64,000 nt of DNA from Bolinopsis microptera (taxonomy: Eukaryota > Ctenophora > Tentaculata > Lobata > Bolinopsidae), in assembly GCF_026151205.1 (NCBI RefSeq), contig NC_087079.1, forward strand, positions 5,475,230 to 5,539,229, written 5' to 3'. Shown piece by piece: positions 13,007 to 25,180 of the stretch. The notes under the pieces were generated by a model. That model saw nothing but the letters and a program-made list of their open reading frames with translations, did not search any database and had not been told where the DNA came from. Numbering within the stretch: position 1 is the first letter of the stretch; each line of letters starts with the position of its first letter. The position numbers and the translations under genes are program-made.

Positions 13007-16000
13007 TCACTTCAGAGAGTCACTGAGGTCACCTGACTCGTGCATTTCTCTGATAATGTCCAAACCCCCCAGAAGTTCACCGTCCACATATAACTGAGGA
13101 TAAGTCGGCCACTCCGAGTACTCCTTTAAACCTTGCCGCACCTGGAATACAATCTCAATTAAATCAGCTGATTATTAGTAGTAATGCTCTGATACAGTGA
13201 ATTAGGGTTTACTAACATATTTAGGATTTAGATATTCTAGCGGATATGTATTGATCTGAGACTGTTTCAAAGCAGTGCTATAACATATTATTTTTCTACA
13301 GAACCCATATACTGTGGAATGGACTCCCTTTACAGGTAAGACAGATTGTGTCTACTAGTCTTTTCAAAGCTGAGGTCACTAAGCATCTATGGAAATGTTT
13401 ATTGGATAGTGAAACAACAGTCTAGCCTAGTCTCTTTGCCCCCCATATTATTATTATTTTTGTTTTATTAATTTTTTTATCTACCTTCCTATACTTTCTA
13501 CGTCATATCACACTTCACCCGCACACCTTCTCACACATTAATGACCATATAATCAGACCTGTATCTAATGTATCTGGAATTTGACGTATTGAAATACCAA
13601 TTTTGACTCTATATCCACAGTTATTCACCCTGGATTTGTTTGTTATTAAATAGTTTTTCATACATTTTTGGATTTAGATTAATTGGATGTAATGGGTCCA
13701 AGTTACTGCGGACATAGTTCACTATGTGTTTACCGTGTTGGGGTGCCCATCATATTTTACAGATGGGGGCGATATTTTGAACGATTCTATTTTATATTCA
13801 TCTATTGCTGTACTCTGTAAAATTTGAAAAGTATTTAATAAAAAAATGTATAATAAAATATGTACAATAAAATATGTATAACAACCTCATTATCAGTAAG
13901 AATATCGAATGTTTTGTAGTCCACATTATACTCTGCCAGGATGCCAACAGTAGTTTTACTAAAACCACATCTCGGCTCTGTAGGATCACCTTTCATGAAC
14001 AGCATGACCTGAAGAAATGCCGATTTTTAGCCTTTCATTATTTCTTTCAAAGGTTACATAGCATTTGCATCTTAATAATTAAATATCTATCAAAGGTTTT
14101 CGGTGGTAGGAAATATAGAATTACCTTGTGAGAGCTGATGAGGTTTTTGAGTCTAGTGTTAAGAGACTGTTTGACAGGTAGCGTCGTGACAAGCTCCCCG
14201 TTTTCGTGCATCTCCTTTATAATGTCCAGTCCTCCGCATAACTCTCCGTCTAACCACACCTGAGCAGGTATTAGACAGGTATTATACAAGTATTATACAC
14301 CTGAGCAGGTATTATACAGGTATTATACACCTGAGCAGGTATTACTATTAGCAGGTATTCGCCTTTAAGAAGGGAGACTGAGACTTAGTAATGTCAAATA
14401 TCTCAGCAAGTTTTATATTTGAGTTCGATTGTTGATAAAAATGAAACCACAGCGCAGTAGACGTGCGTACAATAGAGTGCGAGGTGTGTCCAGTACCTGC
14501 GGGTAAGTCGGCCACTCCCCAAACGTTTTGAGTCCCTCTCTAACGTCGTTGTCAGAAAGGATATCAAAGTAGGAAAACTCTACCTCCAACGTGGAGAACA
14601 GCTCCATAAGAGCTCTGGTAAACTTACATCTAGGTGCCTGAGATATCAGGAAAGTGAACTACAGGTTATGTAACACTAAATAAACGGATATATCCGCAAA
14701 CTTGAGTTCGGGGTTTTGTTAAATTTGAGTTCGGGTTTAGGTCATGTTAGGTTAATGTAATTTAAGGCGATATTTAACTTTTAACTCGGATCAGAACACC
14801 TGAACTGTTATTAATAATTAGTAAACTGTAAGTAAATTTCAAGTTTTTAGAAACGAACGACAAACAAAATCTTACCAATTATACGCACCTGTGGACTGCC
14901 TTTAATGAACGCCACACATTTTGCCATCTGCGTTAATCGCTTTAACCGGGAGTTCAGATCCTCGATTGGAGCTTCAGCTGGGGCTATACTACCACAATCA
15001 GTGATCAGTTTATCAACTGTTTTAGCAACACGTGGTACGTTTAATCCAGCTACCGTCTCCTGAAATGAGTCACCAAGTTTAATGCCGAATGACTGTGATG
15101 TTTTTTTTAATTAATCAGTTCAACTAAAAAGCCTTTTCACCTGAACGAATAATGACAAAGGTGATAGTCCAGTCATTTATGGACATTTATGGAGGTGTAT
15201 CTGCAAATTTTCAGATACTCACGAAACTTTGCACAGACCTTCCCAAAGGTATGAATAAACAATTTTCGGTTGGAGACATTTTTTTACCGTGGGCAAAACC
15301 CAGGAGGGCCACGCCCATATTGACCCAATAACGTAACTGACCCCTTGCTTCTGAAGGTCGTAGAGACTTCAAAATAAGCTTAAACGAAGCCGCATATGCA
15401 TGTTTATATAAGAGTTATTGATCAACACATGGCCTAAAATCCTTACTTTTCGAGAAATTCGCCAAAAACCATTTTGGGCGTGGCGCTGAGCCCATTTTAC
15501 TAACTTTTGATAGGATTGTGATAGAGTCTTTGGAGAGAGTGCAAAAGAACCGCAATTGGCATATTTATATATGACTTACGAAGAAACATATGCCTTAAAG
15601 TGCTTGCTTTTTCAGTTATTGGCGAAAAACTGATTTTCGGTTCCAGAAATCATGCAAAACTACGGGTATGTGGTATATTGAGCTATGAAGGCCCTAGAGA
15701 TTTTTGAATAAGTGCAAATTGTGCAGAATGGCCATGTTTATATACAACTTATGAAGCAACATGCACCCTAAAATGCTTACAAACTGAAAAAGCAAGCACT
15801 TTAAGGCATATGTTTCTTCGTAAGTCATATATAAATATGCCAATTGCGGTTCTTTTGCACTCTATCCAAAGACTCTATCACAATCCTATCAAAAGTTAGT
15901 AAAATGGGCTCAGCGCCACGCCCAAAATGGTTTTTGGCGAATTTCTCGAAAAGTAAGGATTTTAGGCCATGTGTTGATCAATAACTCTTATATAAACATG

Positions 16001-18481
16001 CATATGCGGCTTCGTTTAAGCTTATTTTGAAGTCTCTACGACCTTCAGAAGCAAGGGGTCAGTTACGTTATTGGGTCAATATGGGCGTGGCCCTCCTGGG
16101 TTTTGCCCACGGTAAAAAAAATGTCTCCAACCGAAAATTGTTTATTCATACCTTTGGGAAGGTCTGTGCAAAGTTTCGTGAGTATCTGAAGATTTGCAGG
16201 CAGCTGTCCTTAAGGGGGGGGGGGCCAATGGATATTTTTTTGTGAAACTTGATTTCGAGATAGTAGTTGACCAACAAACTAAGACCAGTGACCGAACTTT
16301 TGAGGGGGTCCCGGACCCCAACCGCCAAACGGTGCACGCAGGGCAGCCACGCCCATATTTGGTCCAAATTAGGCCCAATTTAGCCAAATACCCTGAACAT
16401 GCCCAAAACCAAGGTTTATGGTGCTCTACTTGTAGCTAGTGGTCTCCTGAACTCGTATATGAAATTTCATCAAGATTGGACGAAAAATGACTGAGTTATG
16501 AGCCAAAAACTATATGCCCATATTTGGGCATACGCACCAAATTTGGTAGATTTCGGCCCATAAATTGGTCAAATATCAATATTTTTGAATGAAACTTACT
16601 TTATATGAAAGGTAAGCCTAAACTACATATTATCTGTAAGTTATAGCTTTATATCTGTTTAAATGTGGATACTAAGGCGAAAAAACCACAAAAAATGAAC
16701 TAAATTGCCCATATCTCAGTTCGCGATATTTGCGGAATTGATCTCATTAAAATTGTAACAACTCAATCAGTTTTCAAAATTTTTGCATGAAATTTTCGGA
16801 ATCGACTCGAAATTGCATTTCCACCTTATTTTAAATACGGATTTTTGATTTAGGCCTCCAAAAAAATTTGGCGGCCAAATTCCAAAATTATCTCACAAAA
16901 ATTCAGAATTTGGCCGCCAAATTTTTTTGGAGGCCTAAATCAAAAATCCGTATTTAAAATAAGGTGGAAATGCGATTTCGAGTCGATTTCGAAAATTTCA
17001 TGCAAACATTTTGAAAACTGATTGAGTTGTTACAATTTTAATGAGATCAATTCCGCAAATATCGCGAACCGAGATATGGGCAATTTAGTTCATTTTTTGT
17101 GGTTTTTTCGCCTTAGTATCCACATTTAAACAGATATAAAGCTATAACTTACAGATAATATGTAGACAGACAACCGGAAAAATGTGTCATTGATCTTGAC
17201 TATGCTGATGACATCGCAGGAATGGATGACACTGTTGAAGGACTGCAAGAAACTACGGACAATATTGCGAAATACTGTGGACTTGGGGGTTTAAAGATGA
17301 ACGCAAAGAAAACAGAGATCATGGTCATTGGGAAAGATACATCGCAGCACCCACTCCCAGAGAATAGGACCATAGATATAACTGTCGATGGAAACTCTGC
17401 AAAGCAGGTCACTCAATTCACTTATTTGGGTGCCAAAATTACATCAGATGGCAAGATTGATAAAGAAATAAGTGTCAGGATTGGAAAAGCAACCGGAGCT
17501 TTTAACCAACTCAACAACATTTGGAAGAATAAGAACATAAGCATTAACAACAAAGTGCGAATCTACATCGCAGCTGTTCTTACCATTCTGACCTATGGAT
17601 GTGAGATATGGAACACGACTCAAGTGCAGACAAGAAGATTGGAGTCTTTCCATCAGTACTGCTTAAGAAGAATCCTGAGAGTGAGGTGGTTCCATCGAGT
17701 AAGTAATGAGGATGTTTTAAGAAGGGCATCAATAACTGCCCTTGCTGACATAATAACAACAAAACGGCTGCGTTGGTTTGGACATGTCAGTAGAATGCCT
17801 GAAGATCGGTTGCCCAACTATTTACTTGAATGGAAACCCAAGCATGGGAAGAGATCAAGAGGCAGGCCTAGGAAGAGCTTAAATGATGTATTCATTGAGG
17901 ATGCTGAGCAGAGATTGGATCGTAATGGACTCACGATTGATTGTATGAGAAGATTAGCTGCAGACCGAAAGGGATGGAGAAATGTTACCCGCCGAAGTTG
18001 TATAATACAAAGTAATGACGCAGTCGACGCAGACTAATCCTTTTGGATGGAGATCTCGCCATGTAACATGTATGTAATATGTAGTTTAGGCTTACCTTTC
18101 ATATAAAGTAAGTTTCATTCAAAAATATTGATATTTGACCAATTTATGGGCCGAAATCTACCAAATTTGGTGCGTATGCCCAAATATGGGCATATGGTTT
18201 TTGGCTTATAACTCAGTCATTTTTTGTCCAATCTTGATGAAATTTCATATACGAGTTCAGGAGACCACTAGCTACAAGTAGAGCACCATAAACCTTGGTT
18301 TTGGGCATGTTCAGGGTATTTGGCTAAATTGGGCCTAATTTGGACCAAATATGGGCGTGGCTGCCATGCGCGCACCGTTTGGCGGTTGGGGTCCGGGACC
18401 CCCTCAAAAGTTCGGTCACTGGTCTTAGTTTGTTGGTCAATTGCTATCTCGAAATCAAGTTTCACAAAAAAAATACCCATT

Positions 18482-18533
<52 letters not shown>

Positions 18534-21366
18534 TTAAATGACTGGACTATGAATGAAATTCAATTTTATCCATCTCGTTAAAAGATTCTGATCTAAACGC
18601 GCGCATAAAAACCATACGTGTAAAATGTTGACATACAAAGTAAATTATAGCGCGCGTTACGCGCTTTCACAGTGAAATTAGAGTGTGACCGGGCCAATTT
18701 ATTACGGCACGTGTCGCCGTACACGAATGAACGATACAGAACCACGATAGTATACCCTAATCAAAAGATAAAATATATTATCAGAACAGCGCTCTAGTCA
18801 TAGAAACTATATAGTAAGCAAGCGTGCTCCAGATCAGATTTAGGACAGCATAAACACAAAGAAACGTTGCAAACAGAATTCAAAAGTTCCAAAAACCTTG
18901 AGCTCTTTCTTGAGGTAAAACAGGCATGTCGGAACTGAGTCAATGTTGTTCGTTTCACTAAACTTCGATACCTTCTCTGTATCAACCTGAAACAATATGA
19001 AAGTTCAGCAAGAGATACAGTTATTAATACTGTTAATAGTTCATAAATTTCAGTTTAATTGAACCTATTGAACCTATTGAGAGGTTTAGAAGTGGGTATC
19101 TTTACGGCCACCACGCAATAAGCGGACCACCTCCTTGACTGCACCAGTCTATTATCGAGTTAGAGTTTTCTGTACTGTATCCACGAGTAATTCTGTGACA
19201 ACCATACAGAACATTAACCGTACATGTGTAGTCTGACTTATCCCATTGCATTGTTAACTACAACCACTACAGCAGTACTCTGTTTGAACACGTCATTAGA
19301 GCCTAATGGATTGTTCTCGAAATAGGAAGTGAATCGAATTCGTGGAAACTCCGCCAAGAATCGTATGGCTGTTGTTCTACTTAATACAATAAATACAAAA
19401 GTAATAAAATAAGGCACTGTCACTTTGTAAGTCTAAGTTGGGATGATAACTACAAACTGTGTGTTTATAAAAATTTTGTAATCGTAATTTTCGGATAAAT
19501 TAAGGAGAAGCTCTGTAGCAATGAATATAATAACGACAGAAAAGCGGACAATACCATCATGACTTGGACTTTCCGTTCCATTTGTTTCGCGGGACAATAT
19601 TTGACGAAAGTCGAAATATACGATTTTCTTGAAACTTTCCAGATCTTGTATTATGGCAATAGGACAGATAATCTCTGCAAGTTTGGGCGAATTTCTATGT
19701 GCCAAATTTGAGATATCACTTCAAACACAAGAAAATATCCCATATTGGCGGTTCGTCGCGGAACGCAGGAATATATCTCCAGATCTAAATATACGATTTT
19801 TTTCCGCCAAATCTGTACTGTTCCAAATTGCCGAAAATCAATCGTTTTTAAAAATTACTTAGAAAATGTTCTCCCAGATCTTACCATACGATTTACTTGC
19901 CAGATAATAAGATAATTATGAGACTGACATTATATACAAGTTTGGGTAAATTTCTATGTTGCAAATTTGAGATATCACTTCAAACACAAGAAAATGTCTC
20001 CAAATCGGTGGTTTGCAGTGGTACCGAGGCATATATTGGGCATATATTTCGAGATCTAAATATACGATTTTCTTTCAACTTCTCAGATATAGATACGTAA
20101 GTTATTATATGATAAGTTATTATATGATCATCAGCGGATAATGTCTGCAACTTAGGATCTGGGAGAAAATGTCCCGATATCCTTGACTTAGAAAATGTAC
20201 AAAAATATGCAGTGCTCATCAGTAATTCATAATACATTTTTAACCACAAACATGACAAATTGTCGTTCTGATATAAAGTAAATTGTATGTTCAAACATTT
20301 ATAGTCCTACTTTTGTGCCCGAACAGTCCGAAACAAGGCCGAAGAAGAGTGAATTCTGATTTTTCTAAGTGTTGGTTATATTATTACATATTGGACATTG
20401 GTGAATAGAATAATAACCTTACAGATTTGTTACACAGCAGACGAGCAGCAGAGGCCCACTCTCGCATACACGGTAAATCACTAAGTTATAAGCTCTTACC
20501 GTACTAGCCCTTTATTTTACAGAAAAAAGTATAACCAATCTTAAACACAAGTTTAGATTTCCTTGTAACGATTAAATATGGTCAGTGACCGTTAACAGTA
20601 TCCTCAAATTGTAGGCAAATTACGAGATAAATAAATATTTGAAAGGTCTACTTCTTTGTGACCTTATAACTTGACTAAAACAACTTCTGTTTTTCTTTCG
20701 CCTCATTAGCGAACGCTATTATACTGCATCACGAAAAATAAATCCATTTTTCTAGTAGTTACTTGAATCGACATTTCAATGCAACTGACTACGATAAAAT
20801 CGTATCAAAATAAGTGAATCATCAAGAGAATAAAGACAAACTTTTTTAGAAAATCTAGACAATTTTTCTAGAAAACCTAGACAACTGATTGGTTAATATC
20901 TGTCACCAGTCAACACCAAATATCTAACCTGATGAACAGTGAGTCCAGGGTACTTCTGGGAAAGAACACCCAGAGAAGCAGCAACAGTCTTACAGGGCTC
21001 CGACCAGGTCGCTGTGAAGTGTAGCACTAACACCTGGTAACAGTTTTAAATAAAGTTTAATACTTTATTTAATACTTTAATTATTAAGTTTCATGGATTT
21101 AATATTTTCATGGATTTAATAGTTTCATGGATTTAATATGGGGTCACATCTTTTGACCATAAGGTGATAACAACACAACATAGGTCACATAAGTATAAAG
21201 TAAGTTACTAGAACTATTTATAAGTATCTTGAATGGTATGTAGTTGTTTAACTTCAGGAATCAGGAGTATGTATGACAGGTAGTATTGATGAAATTCACA
21301 TTTAACAGGACCCACCTGTTCATTTGACTCTATGAGTTGTTGCACAGCGCCCTCACTGCTTATCAT
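13007..21366 (-). CDS. GLRX3: Glutaredoxin-3 (PICOT), Trx-Grx-Grx
   Basis: Eight exons: 21366-21316, 21033-20929, 18986-18897, 15059-14889, 14637-14497, 14259-14125, 14008-13886 and 13141-13007. All junctions are phase 0, and the sum is 951 nt (316 residues; human 335). GLRX3 is a cytosolic multidomain monothiol glutaredoxin that binds [2Fe-2S] clusters through CGFS motifs and glutathione, usually with BOLA2, for iron and Fe-S handling. Exons 1-3 give a thioredoxin-like domain with [11 protein letters not shown] in place of WCGPC, as is usual for this family. Exons 4-6 give the first Grx domain, including WPTYPQ and GGLDIIKEM. Exons 7-8 give the second, with [19 protein letters not shown] and GGLDIIREM. 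The first Grx domain reads PRCKFTR, so CGFS is changed to CKFT while its Cys is kept. Intron 3 is swollen by nested elements. Confidence 0.93.
13280..13425 (+). pseudogene. LINE reverse transcriptase C-terminal remnant
   Basis: In GLRX3 intron 7, antisense to the gene, an open frame reads [16 protein letters not shown] followed by [15 protein letters not shown] and a TAG at 13423. LWN-LP-x-R followed by FK-x-HL is the tail typical of CR1/Jockey-like LINE ORF2 proteins. Only the tail is present. Confidence 0.6.
14255..14345. repeat. Tandem repeat triplicating a GLRX3 splice acceptor
   Basis: Three copies of acacctgagcaggtatta, with aggtattatac between them. On the minus strand each copy reads ctgctcag|gtgt, identical to the acceptor of exon 6 at 14259/14260. 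Only the exon-proximal copy leads into the coding exon. Confidence 0.85.
15180..16209. mobile_element. Second palindromic element inserted in the first one's terminal repeat
   Basis: Arms 15189-15625 and 15787-16200 are near-perfect inverse copies around a spacer of about 160 bp. It starts tggaca and ends tgtcc. TTA flanks it (15177-15179 and 16210-16212), matching the intact partner arm at 18534-18538. This fits a 3 bp TTA duplication of the PIF/Harbinger type, though the terminal sequence alone does not prove the superfamily. Confidence 0.8.
17166..18074 (+). mobile_element. 5'-truncated LINE fragment (reverse transcriptase end)
   Basis: Open frame 17168-18037. It starts just upstream of the RT catalytic box YADD (17201-17212) and ends in the C-terminal region with [30 protein letters not shown] and a terminal WRNVTRR. 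These are typical of RTE/L2-like non-LTR retrotransposons; the clade is not certain. The fragment lies in the arm of the hairpin element, flanked by exact 10 bp copies of TAATATGTAG (17156-17165 and 18075-18084). This is a target-site duplication from target-primed insertion with 5' truncation. No poly(A) tail remains. The frame is uninterrupted, so it is young, but it lacks the endonuclease and most of the RT. Confidence 0.88.
18553..20928. other. GLRX3 introns 2-3, non-element part
   Basis: Apart from exon 3 (18986-18897), no gene is seen. A segment with aaatttgagatatcacttcaa and gatctaaatatacgatttt occurs at 19700-19810 and again at 19960-20080, with a further trace near 19610-19650. It is a diverged repeat of about 265 bp spacing. 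Confidence 0.5.
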
Positions 21367-21389
21367 GGTGGTAATATCTGGTGTATAAT

Positions 21390-21590
21390 GCTGGGGGTAC
21401 AATATAGTTGTTACAGTGATGTGGGTAATGTGGGCAATGTACTGTGTGGGTAATGTACTATGTACTATATAGTACAACTTGTGATGTGGGTAATGTACTA
21501 TGTAGTACAATATAGTTGTTACAGTGATGTGGGTAATGTACTATGTAGTATTGTGTGGGTAATGTACTATGTAGTACAACTTAAAAGGGA
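21390..21590. repeat. Short tandem repeat with hairpins just upstream of GLRX3
   Basis: Repeats of gtgggtaatgtactatgtagtacaa. Each copy holds the self-complementary word gtactatgtagtac. The array begins about 25 bp upstream of the GLRX3 start codon, so it occupies the 5' UTR or promoter. Confidence 0.75.
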
Positions 21591-21600
21591 GATCTTTATA

Positions 21601-24600
21601 GGGGGGGGTGTCATGTCCGTCTATGTCCGCCTATGTCCTGTCCTTTTTGGATTCTATGAGACAACGGACGTGTTTTTTGGGACATTGGCGGACACGGACG
21701 GACATTGGCGGACTCGGACGGACATTGGCGGACACAGACGGACATTTGCGGACCCGGACGGACATTGGTGGACATTAGCTCAGGAGGAGGAGAACTCAGG
21801 AGGAGGACTGAGAAGGACTGAGACGGAGGAGGACTGAAGAGTACTGAAGAGTACTGAGGAGGATGGCTGAGGAGGATGGCTGAGGAGGATGGCTGAGGAG
21901 GATGACTGAGGAGGATGACTGAGGAGGATGACTGAGAGGGAGAAGGAGGATCAGGAAGACCCAGGAGGAGGAGGAGGAGGAGGAGGACCCAGAAGGAGGA
22001 CCTAGGTGGAGGAGGAGGAGAACTGAGGAGGATGACTGAGGAGGAGGAGGACTCAGGAGGAGGACTGAGGAGGACTGAGGAGGATGGCTGAGGAGGATGG
22101 CTGAGGAGGATCACTGAGAGGGAGGAGGAGGAGGAAGCAGAGGAAGAGGACTGAGGAGGAGGAGGAGAAGGACTGAGGAGGAGAAGGAGGACCCAGGAGG
22201 AGGAGGACCCAGGAGGAGGAGGACCCAGGAAAAGGCCCCAGGAGGAGGAGGAGGACTGGGGAGGAGGAGGACGGACATTGGCGGACACAGACGGACATTG
22301 GCGGACACGGACGGACATTTTCGGACCCGGACGGACATTGGCGGACTCGGACGGACATTGGTGGACATTAGCTCAGGAGGAGGAGGACTAAGGAGGAGGA
22401 CTGAGGAGGACTGAGACGGAGGAGGACTGAAGAGTACTGAAGAGTACTGAGGAGGATGGCTGAGGAGGATGGCTGAGGAGGATGGCTGAGGAGGATGACT
22501 GAGGAGGATGACTGAGGAGGATGACTAAGGAGGATGACTGAGAGGAAGAAGGAGGATCAGGAAAACCCAGGAGGAGGAGGAGGAGGAGGACCCAGAAGGA
22601 GGACTGAGGAGGACTGAGGAGGATGGTTGAGGAGGATGGCTGAGGAGGATGACTGAGAGGGAGGAGGAGGAGGAAGAGGACTGAGGAGGAGGAGGAGAAG
22701 GACTGAGGAGGAGAAGGAGGACCCAGGAGGAGGAGGACCCAGGAGGAGGAGGACCCAGGAGGAGGAGGACCCAGGAGGAGGACCCAGGAAAAGGCCCCAG
22801 GAGGAGGAGGAGGACTGGGGAGGAGGAGGACTGTTGAGGACTGATGAGGAAAACTAAGCACGAGGAGGAGGAGTAGGAGGAGGACTGAGGAGGGGAGAAG
22901 GAAGAGGACTGGGGAGGATCAGGAAGACCCAGAAGGAGGAGGAAGAGGAGGAGGACCCAGAAGGAGGAGGAGTACTGAGGAGGACTGAGGAAGAGGACTG
23001 ACGATGACTGAGAAGGAGGAGGACTGAGGAGTACTGAGGAGGATGGCTGAGGAGGATGGCTGAGGAGGATGACTGAGAGGGAGGAGGAGGAGGACTCAGG
23101 AGGAGGACTCAGGAGGAAGAGGAGGAGGACGACTCAGGAGGAGGACTCAGGAGGAAGAGGAGCAGGAGGACTCAGGAGGAGGACTTAGGAGAAATGAGAA
23201 GGAGGACTGAGGAGAACTGAGGAGAAGGAGGAGGAGGAGGACTGAATAGGAGGAGGAGAAGGAGGGGGACTGGGAGAGGACTGAGGAGGAGGAGGACTGA
23301 TGAGAAGGATGAGGAGGAGGACTGAGGACCGAGGAGGAAGAGGAGGAGGGATGAAGAGGAGGAGGAGGAGGACCCAGGAGGAGGAGGACTGAGGAAGAGG
23401 ACTGAGGAGGACTGAGGAGGATGGCTGAGGAGGATGACTGAGAGGGAAGAGGAGGAGGAGGAGGAGGAGGACTCAGGAGGAGAAGGAGGAGGACTGAGGA
23501 GGACTGAGAAGGAGGAGGACTGAGGAGGAGGAGGAGGAGGAGGAGGAGGACTGAATAGGAGGAGGAGGAGGAGGGGGACTGGGGGAGGACTAAGGAGGAG
23601 GGAGGACTGAGGAGAAGGATGAGGAGGACTGAGGAGGACTGAGGACTGAGGAGGAGGAGGAGGAGGATGAAGAGGAGGAGGAGGACCCAGGAGGAGGACT
23701 CAGGAGGAGGAGGAGGAGGACTGGGGAGGGGGAGGACTGTTGAGGACTAATGAGGAGGACTGAGGACAAGGAGGAGGAGTAGGAAGAGGACTGAGGAAAA
23801 TCAGGAAGACCCAGGAGGAGGAGGAGGAAGAGTAGGAGGAGGAAGCATCTAAATGTTATTTCCATTTTTGTCCGTTTTTGTCCATTTTTGTCCGTTTTTG
23901 TCCGCTCTATTTTTTGTCCGTTTTGAAAATATAGGGTACCGAACGGTGGAGGAGGACTGAGGAGGGGAGGAGGAAGAGGACTGGGGAGGATCAGGAAGAC
24001 CCAGGAGGAGGACCCAGGAGGAGGAGGAGGACTGAGGAGGACTGAGGAGGAGGACTGACGATGACTGAGAAGGAGGAGGACTGAGGAGTACTGAGGAGAA
24101 TGGCTGAAGAGGATGGCTGAGGAGAATGGCTGAGGAGGATGACTGAGAGGGAGGAGGAGGAGGACGCAGGAGGAGGACTCAGGAGGAAGAGGAGGAGGAG
24201 GACTCAGGAGGAGGACTTAGGAGAAATGAGAAGGAGGACTGAGGAGAACTGAGGAGGAGGAGGATCAGGAGGAGGACTGAATAGGAGGAGGAGGATCAGG
24301 AGGAGGACTGAATAGGAGGAGGAGAAGGAGGGGGACTGGGAGAGGACTGAGGAGGAGGAGGACTGATGAGAAGGATGAGAAGGAGGACTGAGGAGGAGGA
24401 CTGAGGACCGAGGAGGAAGAGGAGGAGGATGAAGAGGAGGAGGAGGACCCAAGAGGAGGAGGACTGAGGAGGAGGGCTGAGGAGGACTGAGGAGGATGGC
24501 TGCGGAAGATGACTGAGAGAGAAGAGGAGGAGGAGGACTGAGGAGGAGGAGGAGGAGGAGGACTGAATAGGAGGAGGAGGAGGAGGACTGGGGGAGGACT

Positions 24601-25180
24601 GAGGAGGAGGATGGAGGACTGAGGAGAAGGATGAGGAGGAGGACTGAGGAGGACTGAGGAGTACGAGGAGGAGAATGAAGAGGAGGAGGAGGACTGGGGA
24701 GGAGGACTGAGGAGGAGGAGGACTGGGGAGGACTGTTGAGGACTGATGAGGAGGACTGAGGACGAGGAGGAGGAGTAGGAGGAGGACTGAGGAGGGGAGG
24801 AGGAAGAGGACTGAGGAAGATCAGGAAGACCCAGGAGGAGGAGGAAGAGTAGGAGGAGGAAGCATCTAAATGTTATTTACATTTTAGTCCGTTTTTGTCC
24901 ATTTTTGTCCGTTTTTGTCCGCTCTATTTTTTGTCCGTTTTGAAAATATAGGGTACCGAACGGACAAAAAACATGACCCCCCTATAACAGCAAAAATTGA
25001 ACATTTTATTTAGCAATTTAGGTGTCCATTAATGTCCGCTAATGTCCGTCTATGTCCGCCAATGTCCGCCTATGTCCGTCTATGTCCGCCTATGTCCGCC
25101 TATGTCCGCCTATGTCCTGTCCTTTTTGGATTCTATGAGACAAGCGGACATAGACGGACGTGACACCCCCCCCCCCCCCC
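21601..25180. mobile_element. Polypurine element with inverted ends and 6 bp target duplication
   Basis: The left end reads ggggggggtgtcatgtccg and the right end cggacgtgacacccccccc, so they are inverted copies with G/C homopolymer tips. TTTATA lies directly outside both ends (21595-21600 and 25181-25186). Subterminal zones carry many tgtccg/cggaca words. The interior (21780-24860) is nearly pure GGA/GA purine on the plus strand. It is built from two nested duplications: period about 594 bp at 21772/22366, and about 1 kb units ending at 23940 and 24960. No transposase frame is visible; the proline/serine/leucine-rich ORFs are shadows. Inferred to be a non-autonomous DNA element of unknown family. 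Confidence 0.8.

Larger units (their letters stand above)
15165..18549. mobile_element. Nested hairpin (foldback) DNA element in GLRX3 intron 3
   Basis: The ends are inverted: tagtccagtcattta at the left, taaatgactggacta at the right. They are flanked by TGA at 15162-15164 and 18550-18552, a possible 3 bp target duplication. Between them lies a long inverted repeat centred near 16895, with arms of roughly 680-750 bp once later insertions are removed. Poly-G (16214-16224) and poly-C (18484-18533) tracts sit at matching places in the arms. Two later insertions are nested inside: 15180-16209 and 17166-18074. No transposase is visible, so it is non-autonomous. Confidence 0.85.

Noticed and set aside
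16027-16439. Overlapping ORFs on both strands, and their mirror at 18268-18541
   Set aside because: Both strands give related ORFs because the region is an inverted repeat; proline run is the poly-C tract.
21611-24452. Long Ser/Pro/Leu-rich ORFs on the minus strand (up to 235 residues)
   Set aside because: They are translations of the polypurine repeat and TGTCCG words; composition is fixed by the repeat and no start context or splice support exists.
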